Shown in pieces: positions 15,001 through 35,959 of a DNA stretch of 64,000 nucleotides. A program made the translations under genes and the position numbers. Every line of letters starts with the position of its first letter. Position 1 is the first letter of the stretch. The notes under the pieces were generated by a model. That model was not told the DNA's origin, ran no database searches, and worked only from the letters and a program-made list of their open reading frames with translations. Source of the DNA: Pseudomonas sp. UBA6562 (lineage in GTDB: Bacteria > Pseudomonadota > Gammaproteobacteria > Pseudomonadales > Pseudomonadaceae); contig NZ_DJJS01000007.1 in the NCBI RefSeq assembly GCF_002434265.1, positions 430,014 to 494,013 of the forward strand, read 5' to 3'.

Positions 15001-17612
15001 GTCGCTTACCTGCAAGGCGACGCGGAGCCTGCCCAGCCGTCGGTGCCTTACCGCAACTACGTGACCCAGGCGCGCCTGGGCGTCAGCCAGGCCGAGCACG
15101 AGGCGTTCTTCCGTGCGCAACTGGCCGACATCGACGAGCCGACCCTGCCGTTCGGCCTGAGCGACGTGCAAGGCGACGGCCGCGACATCGAGGAAGCCCA
15201 GCTGTGGCTGCCCGACGACCTGGCCCAGCGCCTGCGCCAGCAAGCGCGGCAATTGGGCGTCAGCGTGGCCAGCCTGTTCCACCTGGCTTGGGCCCGCTTG
15301 CTGGGCGCGGCCAGCGGCCAGGACCGCGTGGTGTTCGGCACCGTGCTGCTCGGCCGTCTGCAAGGCGGCGAGGGCGCCGAACGGGCGCTGGGCATGTTCA
15401 TCAACACCTTGCCGCTGCGCATCGACCTGGCGGGCATCGGCCTGCGCGAAGGGGCGCAGATGGCCCATCGGCGCCTCAGCGCGCTGCTGGCCCACGAACA
15501 CGCGCCCCTGGCCGTGGCCCAGCGTTGCAGTGGCGTGGCCGCGCCACTGCCGCTGTTCAGCGCGATGCTCAACTACCGCCACAGCACCCAGGCCAGTGCC
15601 AGCCAGCGCCAGGCGAGCCAGGGCATCGACACCCTCGAAAGCCAGGAGCGCAGCAACTACCCGCTGGGGTTGAACGTGGACGACCTGGGCGACGGCTTGC
15701 GCCTGGTGGCCATGACCCCGGCGCACATCGGCGCGGCGCGCATCTGCGGGCAGATGCACCAGGTGCTGCACGCCATGGTCGCGGCCCTCGAAGACGCGCC
15801 CGAACTCGCCGTGCAGCACGTGCCGGTGCTCGACGCCCAGGAGCGCCAGCGCGTGCTGGTGGACTTCAACGCCACCGCCGTGCCCTACGACCTGGAGCAC
15901 ACCTTGCACGGCCTGATAGAACGGCAGGTGGCGCGTACGCCGGATGCGTTGGCGATACGTGCCGAGGAGGGCGACCTGAGCTATCGCCAGCTCAACGAAC
16001 AGGCCAACCGCCTGGCGCATCACCTGATCGACCTGGGGGTCAAACCCGACGACCGCGTCGCGATCTGCGTGGAGCGCGGGGTGTCGATGGTGGTGGGGCT
16101 GCTGGCCATTCTCAAGGCGGGCGGCGCCTACGTGCCGGTCGACCCGGACTACCCGGCCGAGCGGGTCAGGCACATGCTCGACGACAGCGCGCCTGTGGCG
16201 CTGCTGGTGCATGCCGCGACCCGCGAGGTGGCGTCGCATGCGCACGTCGTCGACCTGGACCGGCCGACCTGGCAGGCGCAGCCGGCGAGCGACCCGCTGG
16301 TCGCAGCCTTGACCCCACGGCACTTGGCCTACGTGATCTACACCTCGGGCTCCACCGGCTTGCCCAAAGGCGTGATGAACGAGCACCGCGCAGTGGTCAA
16401 CCGACTGCTGTGGATGCAAGACGCCTACGGCCTGACGGCCGACGACGTGGTCCTGCAGAAAACCCCGTTCAGCTTCGACGTCTCGGTGTGGGAGTTCCTC
16501 TGGCCGTTGCAGACCGGCGCGCGCCTGGTCATGGCCCGGCCGGGCGGGCACCGCGATCCTGAGTACCTGCGCACGGCTATCCGCCGCGAAGGCGTGACCA
16601 CGCTGCACTTCGTGCCCTCGATGCTGGACGTCTTCCTCGCCCATGGCGAGGCGGCGGCCGACGGCCTCAAGCGCGTGCTGTGCAGCGGCGAAGCCCTGCC
16701 GGGCAGCCTGGTGCGCCGGTTCCACGCGCAGTTGCCCGACGTCGAGTTGCACAACCTCTACGGGCCGACCGAAGCTGCGGTGGACGTCAGCGCCTGGCCA
16801 TGCGTCACGGCGCCGGACGACACCCCGATCGGCACGCCCATCGCCAACACCACCCTGTACGTGCTCGATGGCCAAGGCCAGCCGGTGCCGCAGGGCGTGG
16901 CCGGGGAGCTGTTCATCGGTGGGGTGCAGGTGGCCCGCGGCTACCTGAATCGGCCCGAACTCACCGCCGAGCGCTTCCTCGACGACCCGTTCAGCACCCG
17001 GCCGGGCGCGCGGATGTACCGCACCGGCGACCTGGCACGGCACGCGCCCGACGGCACGCTGCATTACCTGGGGCGCAACGACGATCAGGTGAAGGTGCGC
17101 GGCCTGCGCATCGAACTGGGCGAAATCCAGGCGCGCCTGACCGCCGTCGCCGGGGTCAAGGAGGCCGTGGTGGTCGCCCGCGAACAACGCCTGGTCGCGT
17201 ACTACACCGGCGCGCCGCAGGCCGGTGACGCCCTGCGCGCCGCACTGCTCGCGCATCTGCCCGAGTTCATGGTGCCGGCGCAGTTCATGCACCTGGACGC
17301 GCTGCCGCTCAGCCCCAACGGCAAGCTCGACCGCAAGGCGCTGCCCGATTCGGGCGTGGCGCAGGAGCGCCCGTTCGAAGCGCCCGAAGGCGACACCGAA
17401 ACCCTGCTGGCCGCCATCTGGAGCGAGCTGCTGGGCGTGGCGCGGGTAGGGCGCCACGACAACTTCTTCGAACTGGGCGGCCACTCGCTGCTGGCGGTGA
17501 CCCTGACCTCGCGCTTGCGCGAACAGGGCCTGGAAGCCGACGTGCGCGCCCTGTTCGAACAACCCACTTTGGCCGGCTACGCAGCCATCACAGACAGAAT
17601 GGAGATCGTCCT

Positions 17613-17616
<4 letters not shown>
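1..17616 (+). CDS. psoB: Putisolvin-type NRPS, PsoB-like, 5' end outside the window
   Basis: This is the 3' part of a giant nonribosomal peptide synthetase, open from the first base (5871 residues visible). It enters at the end of a condensation domain, then reads A-T followed by five C-A-T modules. Carrier serines in GGHSLL motifs are at nt 1651, 4816, 7993, 11152, 14332 and 17485. My reading of the ten-residue specificity codes is: A1 DAWFLGNVV (Leu), A2 DAWQVGVVD (Gln/Glu), A3 DVWHLSLVD (Ser), A4 DALWMGGTF (Val), A5 DAWFLGNVV (Leu), A6 DVWHLSLVD (Ser). All five complete C domains carry LAPLQEGILYHH-like N-termini and HHIVLDHT-type active sites, typical of dual condensation/epimerisation domains, so the residues they accept should become D. 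The order equals putisolvin positions 4-9. There is no thioesterase; the chain passes to the next protein. The stop overlaps the next start by 4 nt. The gene name rests on module logic, not on a database match. Confidence 0.9.
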
Positions 17617-28979
<11,363 letters not shown>

Positions 28980-28990
28980 GGTAGGCATTA

Positions 28991-29027
28991 CCGCGAGCGG
29001 GCGATGCGACGGGCATCGTGCTCGCGG
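28991..29027 (+). other. Strong stem-loop between psoC and macA
   Basis: An 8-bp perfect outer stem (CCGCGAGC at 28991-28998 with GCTCGCGG at 29020-29027) encloses an inner GATGC/GCATC stem (29003-29007 with 29013-29017). No T-run follows, so it is not a classical terminator. It lies 12 nt after the psoC stop and about 55 nt before macA. It may be an attenuator, an mRNA-stability element or a processing site that sets exporter dose relative to the synthetases. Its function is inferred. Confidence 0.5.
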
Positions 29028-29082
29028 CTCAGGGCGCGCCTGCGCAGGCAGGGGCGGCCGTTCAACGACAAAGTGAGCATGC

Positions 29083-30240
29083 ATGGACAAGTCCAGGTTT
29101 CGCAGATACGGCCTTGGCGCCGCGCTGGCGCTGGTCGCCGGTATTACGCTGTACGCAGTGCAGGCACCGGCTAAGGCGCCGCAATACATCACCGCAACGG
29201 TCGTGCGCGGCGACATCGAGAACGCGGTGCTGGCCACCGGCACGCTCGAAGGCATCAAGCAGGTGGACGTCGGTGTGCAGGTGTCGGGGCAGTTGAAGTC
29301 GCTCAAGGTCAAGCTGGGCGACAAGGTGAAGCAAGGCCAGTGGCTGGCCGAAATCGACCCGCTGGTGCTGCGCAACACGCTGCGCCAGGCCGAAGTCGAC
29401 GAAGAAAAGCTCCAGGCCGAACGGCGCTCGGCCCAGGCCCAGCTGCAGCAGGCCAGGCGCGTGTACGAGCGCTACCGCGACTTGCAGAGCGACGAGTCGG
29501 TCTCGCGCCAGGATTTCGAAAGCGCCGAAGCGGAGTTTCGCGTCCGCGAGGCGGCCGTGCGCTCGCTCGACGCGCAGATCCAGAGCGCCCGGGTGGAGAT
29601 CGATACGGCCCGGGTCAACCTCGGCTATACCCGCATCAACGCACCGATCACCGGCCATGTGGTAGGGATCGTCACGCAACAGGGGCAGACCGTGATCGCC
29701 AACCAACTGGCCCCGGTGCTGCTCAAGCTGGCCGACCTTGACACCATGACGGTCAAGGCGCAGGTCTCGGAGGCCGACGTGATCCATATCGCGCCGGGTC
29801 AGGCGGTGTACTTCACCATTCTGGGCGAGGACACGCGCTACCACGCCACCCTGCGCGGCACCGAGCCGGCCCCACAACACTATGTGCAAAGCACCGACAA
29901 GGGCGAGGGCGGTACCGGCAAGCCCAACGGCGCGGTGTTCTACAACGCGCTGTTCGACGTGCCCAACCCCGAGCATCGCCTGCGCATCTCCATGACCGCC
30001 CAGGTGCACATCGTGCTCGACACCGCTGCCGGGGTGCTGAGCGTACCGGTGGCGGCCCTGGGCCTGCGCAACGACGACGGCAGCTTCCCGGTGCGGGTGC
30101 TCGACGCCAAGGGTTTCGCCCAGGCGCGCAACGTGCGCACCGGCATCAACAACAACGTCAGGGTGCAGATCGAAGACGGCCTGGCCGAAGGGGACCGGGT
30201 GGTGATCGGTGAGCCGGTGGCCGGCCAGGCAGGGGCATGA
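29083..30240 (+). CDS. macA: MacA-like periplasmic adaptor of the lipopeptide exporter
   Basis: A 385-residue membrane fusion protein of the HlyD/MacA family. An N-terminal membrane anchor (about residues 8-26, LGAALALVAGITLYAV) is followed by a barrel-sandwich/lipoyl half (TGTLEGIKQVDVG). Next comes a coiled-coil hairpin of about residues 95-180, rich in Glu, Gln, Ala and Arg, and then the second lipoyl half (LGYTRINAPITGHVVGIV) and beta-barrel region. It should link the inner-membrane ABC protein MacB to a TolC-like outer-membrane channel, which is not in this window. Placement directly after the terminal NRPS and 4-nt overlap with macB fit the conserved synthetase-macA-macB order of Pseudomonas lipopeptide clusters, where MacAB exports the product. 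The ATG is preceded by a purine-rich stretch but no strong Shine-Dalgarno sequence. Confidence 0.92.
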   Translation: MDKSRFRRYGLGAALALVAGITLYAVQAPAKAPQYITATVVRGDIENAVLATGTLEGIKQVDVGVQVSGQLKSLKVKLGDKVKQGQWLAEIDPLVLRNTLRQAEVDEEKLQAERRSAQAQLQQARRVYERYRDLQSDESVSRQDFESAEAEFRVREAAVRSLDAQIQSARVEIDTARVNLGYTRINAPITGHVVGIVTQQGQTVIANQLAPVLLKLADLDTMTVKAQVSEADVIHIAPGQAVYFTILGEDTRYHATLRGTEPAPQHYVQSTDKGEGGTGKPNGAVFYNALFDVPNPEHRLRISMTAQVHIVLDTAAGVLSVPVAALGLRNDDGSFPVRVLDAKGFAQARNVRTGINNNVRVQIEDGLAEGDRVVIGEPVAGQAGA

Positions 30241-32246
30241 GCGTGAACATGACGGTCGAGTTCAACCCGCATACAGCCGTCTCCGGCGGCAACGACGAAC
30301 CCTTGCTGCGCCTGCACGGCGTCAGCCGCAGTTTCACCGCGGGCGACCGCCAATTCCTGGCGCTGCAAGGCATCGACCTGGAGATCCGCAGCGGCGAGCT
30401 GGTGGCGATCATCGGCGCCTCCGGCTCGGGCAAGTCGACGCTGATGAACATTCTCGGTTGTCTGGACAACGCCAGCAGCGGCAGCTACCGGGTGGGCGGG
30501 CAGGAAACCCGCGAGCTGGACGACGACGCCCTGGCCGCGTTGCGCCGGGACCATTTCGGTTTCATCTTCCAGCGCTACCACCTGCTGCCGCACCTCGACG
30601 CGCTGCACAACGTCGAGATACCGGCGGTGTACGCCGGCACAGTCCAGGGGCAGCGGCATACGCGGGCACATGAGTTGCTGGCGCGACTGGGCCTGGCGGG
30701 ACACCTCACGCACCGTCCCAGCCAGTTGTCCGGCGGTCAGCAGCAGCGGGTGAGCATTTGCCGTGCCTTGATGAACGGCGGGCAGGTGATCCTCGCCGAC
30801 GAACCCACCGGCGCCCTGGACACCGCCAGCGGCAAGGAAGTGATGAACATCCTCCTGGAACTCCACGCTGCCGGGCATACGGTGATCCTGGTCACCCACG
30901 ACCCCAAGGTGGCTGCCCATGCCCAGCGCATCATCGAAGTGAGCGATGGGCGGATCGTCAGCGACCGGCGCAATGCAGTCCCAGCGCTGCCCGCCGCGCC
31001 GGCCGACACGGCTTCGCAGCCACGGCCCGCGCCGCGCTTGGCGGCACGCCTGGGCATGTTCCGCGAAGCCTTCAAGATGGCCTGGATCGCGCTGGTGTCG
31101 CACCGCATGCGCACCTTGCTGACCATGCTCGGCATCGTCATCGGCATCACGTCGGTGGTGTCCATCTCGGCCATCGGCGAAGGCGCCAAAGGCTATGTGC
31201 TCAAGGACATCCAGGCGATCGGCAGCAACACCATCGACGTCTATTCGGGCAGCAACTTCGGCGACAGCCGGGCCAAGACCATCCAGACCCTGCTACCGGC
31301 CGATGCCGCCGCGCTCAACGCGCTGTACTACGTCGACAGCGCCACCCCGGTGATCGGCCAGAGCACGCTGGTGCGCTACCGCAACCTGGATGTCGACGTG
31401 CAGCTCAATGGCGTCAGCGAGCATTACTTCCAGGTGCGCAACATTCCCCTGGCTTCAGGCATCGTGTTCAGCGCCGACGACGCCCGTCGCCAGGCTCAGG
31501 TGGTGGTGATCGACCACAACACGCGCGCGCGACTGTTCGGCGGCAACGTCGATCCGCTCGGGCAAGTGATTCTGGTCGGCAACTTGCCGTGCACGGTGAT
31601 CGGCGTCACCGCCGAGAACAACAACCTATTTCTCGCCAGCAACCAACTGAACATCTGGATGCCCTACGAGACCGCTGCCGGACGCGTGCTGGGCCAGCGC
31701 CACCTGGACAGCATCAGCGTGCGCATCAAGGACGGCGTGCCGAGCAAGCGCGTGGAGGAGGAGGTGACCAAGCTGCTGTTGCAGCGCCATGGCAGCAAGG
31801 ACTTCTTCACCAACAACCTCGACAGCATCATGCAGACCGTGCAAAAGACCAGCCGCTCGTTGACCTTGCTGCTGTCGCTGATTGCGGTGATCTCGCTGGT
31901 GGTGGGCGGCATCGGCGTGATGAACATCATGCTGGTGTCGGTGACCGAGCGCACCCGCGAGATCGGCATCCGCATGGCGGTGGGCGCGCGGCAGTCGGAC
32001 ATTCGCCAGCAATTTCTGGTGGAGGCGGTGATGGTCTGTCTGTTCGGCGGGGTGGTGGGGATCGCGCTGTCGTACGGAATCGGTTCGCTCTTCGAGCTGT
32101 TCGTCAAACAGTGGGAGATGGTCTTCTCGCCCGGGTCGATCGTGATGGCATTCGCCTGTTCGACGCTGATCGGCGTGGTGTTCGGCTTCGTCCCGGCGCG
32201 CAACGCGGCGCGCCTGGACCCGATCGAGGCGTTGGCGCGGGATTGA
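30237..32246 (+). CDS. macB: MacB-like ABC exporter for the lipopeptide
   Basis: A 669-residue fused ATPase-permease of the MacB family, starting inside the macA stop (ATGA). The N-terminal nucleotide-binding domain (about residues 20-250) shows Walker A GASGSGKST near residue 60, the signature LSGGQQQR and Walker B VILADEPTGALD. After a linker comes one membrane segment (about residues 285-310, LTMLGIVIGITSVVSI), a large periplasmic domain, and three C-terminal membrane segments (LSLIAVISLVVGGIGVMNIM, VMVCLFGGVVGIALSYGI, CSTLIGVVFGFVPA). The length is usual for MacB. With MacA it should drive export of the putisolvin-like product across the envelope. No clear intrinsic terminator follows: only a weak GGCGGC/GCCGCC stem at 32266-32293 without a T-run. 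Transcription may therefore run on into the region opposite the luxR gene. Confidence 0.93.
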   Translation: MSVNMTVEFNPHTAVSGGNDEPLLRLHGVSRSFTAGDRQFLALQGIDLEIRSGELVAIIGASGSGKSTLMNILGCLDNASSGSYRVGGQETRELDDDALAALRRDHFGFIFQRYHLLPHLDALHNVEIPAVYAGTVQGQRHTRAHELLARLGLAGHLTHRPSQLSGGQQQRVSICRALMNGGQVILADEPTGALDTASGKEVMNILLELHAAGHTVILVTHDPKVAAHAQRIIEVSDGRIVSDRRNAVPALPAAPADTASQPRPAPRLAARLGMFREAFKMAWIALVSHRMRTLLTMLGIVIGITSVVSISAIGEGAKGYVLKDIQAIGSNTIDVYSGSNFGDSRAKTIQTLLPADAAALNALYYVDSATPVIGQSTLVRYRNLDVDVQLNGVSEHYFQVRNIPLASGIVFSADDARRQAQVVVIDHNTRARLFGGNVDPLGQVILVGNLPCTVIGVTAENNNLFLASNQLNIWMPYETAAGRVLGQRHLDSISVRIKDGVPSKRVEEEVTKLLLQRHGSKDFFTNNLDSIMQTVQKTSRSLTLLLSLIAVISLVVGGIGVMNIMLVSVTERTREIGIRMAVGARQSDIRQQFLVEAVMVCLFGGVVGIALSYGIGSLFELFVKQWEMVFSPGSIVMAFACSTLIGVVFGFVPARNAARLDPIEALARD

Positions 32247-32309
32247 GCAGGGTCATTGAAGGAGAGGCGGCTGATGCATCTGGCGGGGCCGCCGATCCAG
32301 CGCGGGGTG

Positions 32310-32954
32310 TCAGACTTCCCCGTACATCCAGCGCATCAGCGAATGGCGCCCGCCGATGTTCAGTTTGATCGCCGCGCGGCGCAGGTAGCTTTCCACCGTG
32401 TTGACCTTGAGCTGCAACCGTTCGGCCTGCTGCGGCGCGGTATGGCCGGCCAGCAGGCCCAGGCAGACCTGGCACTCGCGCTCGGACAGGCTCAGCCCCG
32501 ATTGCGCCAGGCGTTCGAGGAAGCGCTGGCGTAGGCGCTCTGGCCCGGGCGGGTCGGCGCATGGCCGCAGCGCGTCGACATGCTTCTCCAGCATGGGCAG
32601 CAACAACGGCGTGATGGCGTCCAGTTGGCTGCGTTCGTGGGCCGAAAAGCCGAAGGCCGAGCCTGCGCGCCGCAGTTGGATTTCGTAGCGGGCATCGCCA
32701 TGGGGTTTGATCAAGTGCAGCCGGGAAGGGTCGTCCAAGCCGTCCTCGAGACCTTGGTCGGAGGAGAACACCGTCTCGTCGATCAGCGGCGAGGCGTTGG
32801 GCAGAGCGGCGGGCGCAGTGCTCGACGGGCGTATGTGCATGGCATCGATGGTCAGATGCGCCTGGATCAAGTTGTGCAGCAAGCGGGAGAACTGGCGGCT
32901 GCCGGCGCTGGCAATCACCTTACCGATCTGCGGATAGAGCAAGTGCGAATTCAT
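32310..32954 (-). CDS. LuxR-type regulator flanking the lipopeptide cluster
   Basis: A 214-residue regulator with a C-terminal LuxR/NarL helix-turn-helix (about residues 150-210: LSLSERECQVCLGLLAGHTA, then LKVNTVESYLRRAAIKLNIG). The N-terminal half shows no receiver-domain signature and no obvious acyl-homoserine-lactone domain. The ATG at 32954 is preferred over an in-frame ATG 18 codons upstream because AGGGA sits 9 nt before it. It converges with macB. In many Pseudomonas lipopeptide clusters a LuxR-family gene of this type lies beyond the exporter genes and activates the synthetases, and that role is inferred here. It could instead be a second regulator beside a PsoR located upstream of psoA, outside the window, so I give no gene symbol. 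Confidence 0.85.
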   Translation of the reverse strand: MNSHLLYPQIGKVIASAGSRQFSRLLHNLIQAHLTIDAMHIRPSSTAPAALPNASPLIDETVFSSDQGLEDGLDDPSRLHLIKPHGDARYEIQLRRAGSAFGFSAHERSQLDAITPLLLPMLEKHVDALRPCADPPGPERLRQRFLERLAQSGLSLSERECQVCLGLLAGHTAPQQAERLQLKVNTVESYLRRAAIKLNIGGRHSLMRWMYGEV

Positions 32955-33078
32955 CGTGTCGTCCCTGATGTGTGTGGTGCGGTGCTTCGCCGTGGTACGG
33001 GCCTGCATCCTGAGGCCGTGTCGCGGGTGGAGGGTATGCTAGTACAACGATTGGGCGGGGTAGAAAGCAAACCTCAGG

Positions 33079-33102
33079 AATGCCAACCGGGTGGCATTTT
33101 TT
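33079..33102 (+). terminator. Intrinsic terminator on the + strand, orphan
   Basis: AATGCCA (33079-33085) pairs with TGGCATT (33092-33098) around a short ACCGGG loop and runs straight into T6 (33097-33102). This is the most canonical intrinsic terminator in the window. No + strand gene lies just before it; the nearest upstream is macB, ending at 32246, with luxR antisense in between. It may end a read-through psoC-macAB transcript or a short RNA. Confidence 0.6.
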
Positions 33103-33265
33103 GCGGTTCGGCGCTCGACGCTCGTGCGGCGGCGCGTCTGCTGCGCAGTAACTGGAGCAGCGGCGGGTCGTAGCGCGCGGGCCGACCCGACCGCAAGTCA
33201 TGCCGGGGCAGTGGTTCGGTGCCGTGTCAGACGCCTCCATCGCTGCAAGAGCGAGCCAGGGCCCG

Positions 33266-33289
33266 AACCCCTGAGGCAGTCCAGGGGTT
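33266..33289 (-). terminator. Stem-loop at the end of TonB-dependent receptor 1
   Basis: A perfect 8-bp inverted repeat, AACCCCTG (33266-33273) and CAGGGGTT (33282-33289), lies immediately after the receptor stop codon on the minus strand. There is no T-run, so intrinsic termination would be weak. Confidence 0.4.
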
Positions 33290-35452
33290 TCAGTAGCGCA
33301 CTTCCACCGCCACGTAAGCGCCGATGCCATCGCCGGGATACAGCGCCGCCGTGTCCTGGCCATTGGCGTTGTAGATCGGCTGTACGGCCGTGACGTACTT
33401 CTTGTTGGCCAGGTTCTTCACGTCCAGCGACACTTTCCAGTCTTTGTTCGGTGCCTCGAAGCCCACGTTGGCGCCGAAGAGGGTGTAGGAAGGCGCATAG
33501 AAAGTGTTGGCGTAGTCGACGGCGGTGCGCGACGCCGATTGCACGTTCACCCCGGTGTAGAAGCCGCTGGGGTGTTCGTATTGCAACTCGCCCTGATAGA
33601 TGTGCTTGGGAATGCCAGGCAACTGGTTGTCGCCGAAAGTCGGGTCATGGCGGTAGTAGAAGTCGTTGTAGGTATAGACCTGGCGGAGGGTGATCTGCTC
33701 GCCAGACTGGTTTTCCCACAGGCGGGTATCGAGGCCGGCCTCCACACCCTGGTGAATGGTCGGCGTGGCATTGAAGGCGCCGGTAACTGCCGCCGCCGTA
33801 GCGGTCGGGGCGATGATCTGCACGTTGAGCAATTCGTCGCGCACCCACGAGCGGTACAGCGCCAGGCTGCCGTCGAAGATGCCTGCCGAGCCCTTCACGC
33901 CGATTTCGACGGTGTTGGCTTTCTGTTCCACCAGGGGGCGCACATAAGGAAGCGCCGGACCGGAACCCGAATACTCCCAAGACGCTGGCGGGTCGATCGA
34001 GCGGCTGACGTTGGCGAAGGCCTGCAACTGCGGGGTGAACTCGTAGCGCAGGCCTAGGCGCGGGGCCAGGCTCCAGTTGTCATAGGTCACATCGCTGGGG
34101 TAGTTGGTGGTGTTGGCCTGCAAGGCTTGTTTCACGTCCGCGTGGCGACGCACGTTGACCGCGGAAACACCGCTGGTCAGCCACAGTCCGTCGACCAACT
34201 GCAGATCGTTGCCCAGCGAGAACACGTGGTCGAACGACGAACCGTAGTCGACGAACTTGCGGGTTTGCTTGTTGGCGAACGTGGAGTTCACCTCGCCTTT
34301 GAGGTGTTCGGTGGAGGTGAACGCCAGATTGCTGCGGCTCTCGTGACCGAACAGCTGATCGGTGCGCTCGTAGCCGAGCACGAACGAGAGGTCGTGCCAG
34401 TCCCAGTAACTGGGGTTGGACGGGCTGTTGGGGCTGTTGTTGTGAGCGTACTCGTAGTAGGACGCACCGACGCTCAGTTTCGAATCGTCGTCGAAGGTGT
34501 AGGTGGTCTTGCTACCCACCCAAACGCTGCCCGGACGGCGGCTGCCAGCACCGCTGCTGGCGGCCGTGGCGCTGGCGTCGCGGGTGTGGTGCTTGACGGC
34601 GTCGAGCGTGGTGGGGCTCGGGTCGTTGTGGTATTCGTCGCGGTAGCGCAGCAGCAACTGGGTTTCCAGTTTCGGGCTGAACGTGTAGCCGAAGTTGGCG
34701 ACGATGCCCTGACTTTTCGACAGGCTATAGTCGCGGTAACCGTCGTTGCGGTAGTTGTCGGCGTTGAGGTAGTAGTCGAAGTCTCCTTCCACGCCGCCAA
34801 GGCTCAGGCTTTGCTTCTGGTAGCCATAGCTGCCGGCTTCGGCGCGCAGGCGCAGGCCCGGCGCCGTGTAGCCGGTGTGGTTGACGAAGGTGATCCCACC
34901 GCCCAAGGCCAGTGCGCCGTATTGGAAAGCGTTAGCCCCGCGTAGAATTTCAGTGTAGTTCACCCCGGAGGCGTTGAGGAATTCGTAGGGGGTGCCGCCG
35001 GGCCCGGTAATGGGCAGGCCATCGAACAGGAACTTGATGCCTTCGCGGAAATACCCAGGCGAAGTGTTGGCGCCCGAACCGCGAATCGAAATCTTGGCCG
35101 CATCGTTACCGCCCGTGGACTGCACGAACACACCGGGTTGGTAGGCCAGCGTGTCCTGCAAGGTGGCCGTGCGTCCTTTGCCCACCTGTTCGCTGTCGAC
35201 CACGCTGGTGGCACCCGGCACTTCGGCCAGTTGGCTCATGGCGCTCTGCACTTCGCTGAGTTTGCGCGCCTGTACGGTGACGGTGTTGAGCCGTGGTGTG
35301 GCGGTCTGGAGGGTGTCGGTCTCAGGTGTTTGCTCGTCGGCGTGTACGCCGGGGGCCAGCAGCAGGGCCGAGCCCAATCCCAGTGTCAGCCAGGTGGCTT
35401 TGCGAATGGCCACCGGCAATCTGTGCAACGCTCCGCGAAAAGCTGAATACAT
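33290..35452 (-). CDS. TonB-dependent outer-membrane receptor 1 of the sulfur locus
   Basis: A 720-residue TonB-dependent receptor. The signal peptide (charged start, LTLGLGSALLLAPGVHA, cleavage before DEQ) is followed by a TonB-box-like NTVTVQ. The plug domain includes LQDTLAYQPGVFVQS, ISIRGSG and ILRGANAFQYGALALGGGI. A 22-strand-type barrel ends in aromatic EVRY. GGGGAA 9 nt upstream supports the ATG at 35452. It is clearly related to the receptor at 58721-60841; both share ISIRGSG, the DGLP(I/L)TGPGGT stretch and GANAF. It is divergent from the binding-protein operon, and both promoters look sigma-54 dependent. The likely ligand is an organosulfur compound too large for porins, inferred from the neighbouring desulfurisation genes. 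A siderophore receptor is a possible alternative but lacks contextual support. Confidence 0.9.
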   Translation of the reverse strand: MYSAFRGALHRLPVAIRKATWLTLGLGSALLLAPGVHADEQTPETDTLQTATPRLNTVTVQARKLSEVQSAMSQLAEVPGATSVVDSEQVGKGRTATLQDTLAYQPGVFVQSTGGNDAAKISIRGSGANTSPGYFREGIKFLFDGLPITGPGGTPYEFLNASGVNYTEILRGANAFQYGALALGGGITFVNHTGYTAPGLRLRAEAGSYGYQKQSLSLGGVEGDFDYYLNADNYRNDGYRDYSLSKSQGIVANFGYTFSPKLETQLLLRYRDEYHNDPSPTTLDAVKHHTRDASATAASSGAGSRRPGSVWVGSKTTYTFDDDSKLSVGASYYEYAHNNSPNSPSNPSYWDWHDLSFVLGYERTDQLFGHESRSNLAFTSTEHLKGEVNSTFANKQTRKFVDYGSSFDHVFSLGNDLQLVDGLWLTSGVSAVNVRRHADVKQALQANTTNYPSDVTYDNWSLAPRLGLRYEFTPQLQAFANVSRSIDPPASWEYSGSGPALPYVRPLVEQKANTVEIGVKGSAGIFDGSLALYRSWVRDELLNVQIIAPTATAAAVTGAFNATPTIHQGVEAGLDTRLWENQSGEQITLRQVYTYNDFYYRHDPTFGDNQLPGIPKHIYQGELQYEHPSGFYTGVNVQSASRTAVDYANTFYAPSYTLFGANVGFEAPNKDWKVSLDVKNLANKKYVTAVQPIYNANGQDTAALYPGDGIGAYVAVEVRY

Positions 35453-35521
35453 CTAACGTGTTCCCCAATGAATAGATAAATGAGTAGCAGCTTTCTATTC
35501 GTATAGTCATGCCTGCAGTGC

Positions 35522-35545
35522 TTGCAGCAGTTTCCATGCCAACGC
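35522..35545 (-). promoter_or_regulatory. Sigma-54 promoter for receptor 1
   Basis: The minus strand reads TTGGCATGGAAACTGCTGC. The -24 GG pairs at 35540-35539 and the -12 GC at 35528-35527 are separated by exactly 10 nt. Transcription should start near 35515, giving a leader of about 60 nt before the ATG at 35452. The match is TGGCATG-N5-CTGC, the same core as the promoters at 35883 and 58637. Confidence 0.72.
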
Positions 35546-35882
35546 TTCCTGAGCGATAAATCAGGGCCTCGGTTAATGTCATCGATAAAAACGCTTGCTG
35601 GTTGGCAGCTTTTTTTGGAAACGGTGTTTGCGTTGAAACAGTGGCGTAGTTGGGGGATATGTCGAAAATCCAACAGTAAAAACACAGTCTGTAAGTTATC
35701 CAGCAGGCCGACCAAGGCTTCGGGTTATATCGTTAGATGAAGGTCTCGCAGACGCGCGGATGGCCAACGAAAGTCAAGCGCTTCAATAGGCCAGGGGCAG
35801 CGCCCGATCTGTGCGGCCTCGCAGCGGAATGTATCTACGGCGGACAGGCATTCGACACCGTTTAAATGAATGGGCAAATCAC

Positions 35883-35902
35883 CCTGGCATGCTCACTGCA
35901 TA
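35883..35902 (+). promoter_or_regulatory. Sigma-54 promoter for ABC operon 1
   Basis: CCTGGCATGCTCACTGCATA has GG at 35886-35887 and GC at 35898-35899, the required GG-N10-GC spacing. The start site should be near 35910, about 50 nt ahead of the GTG start at 35960. Confidence 0.72.
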
Positions 35903-35959
35903 GTCCCTATACGGGCTGGGATCGAAAAGACTTCAGCCGGAACAACCAAGGAACTTGCT

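Larger units (their letters stand above)
35453..35959. other. Divergent regulatory region, receptor 1 / ABC operon 1
   Basis: About 500 nt without a convincing gene and lower in GC than its flanks. It holds two outward-facing sigma-54 promoters (35522-35545 on minus, 35883-35902 on plus), with about 340 nt between them where activator sites would be expected. I saw no strong long palindrome. A GGTTATATCG stretch at 35723-35732 resembles half of the palindrome at 58395-58406. Confidence 0.6.

Noticed and set aside
32256..33173. Plus-strand frames opposite the LuxR-type gene
   Set aside because: They are antisense to a clear helix-turn-helix protein with a good ribosome binding site and show no domain of their own.
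34127..34945. A 272-codon plus-strand frame inside receptor 1
   Set aside because: Val/Gly-rich shadow of the receptor gene without start signals or homology features.
33290..35452. Receptor 1 as a pyoverdine or other siderophore receptor
   Set aside because: There are no sigma-70-family ECF/anti-sigma genes nearby and no N-terminal signalling domain, and the control region shows a sigma-54 promoter rather than a Fur-box-like one.
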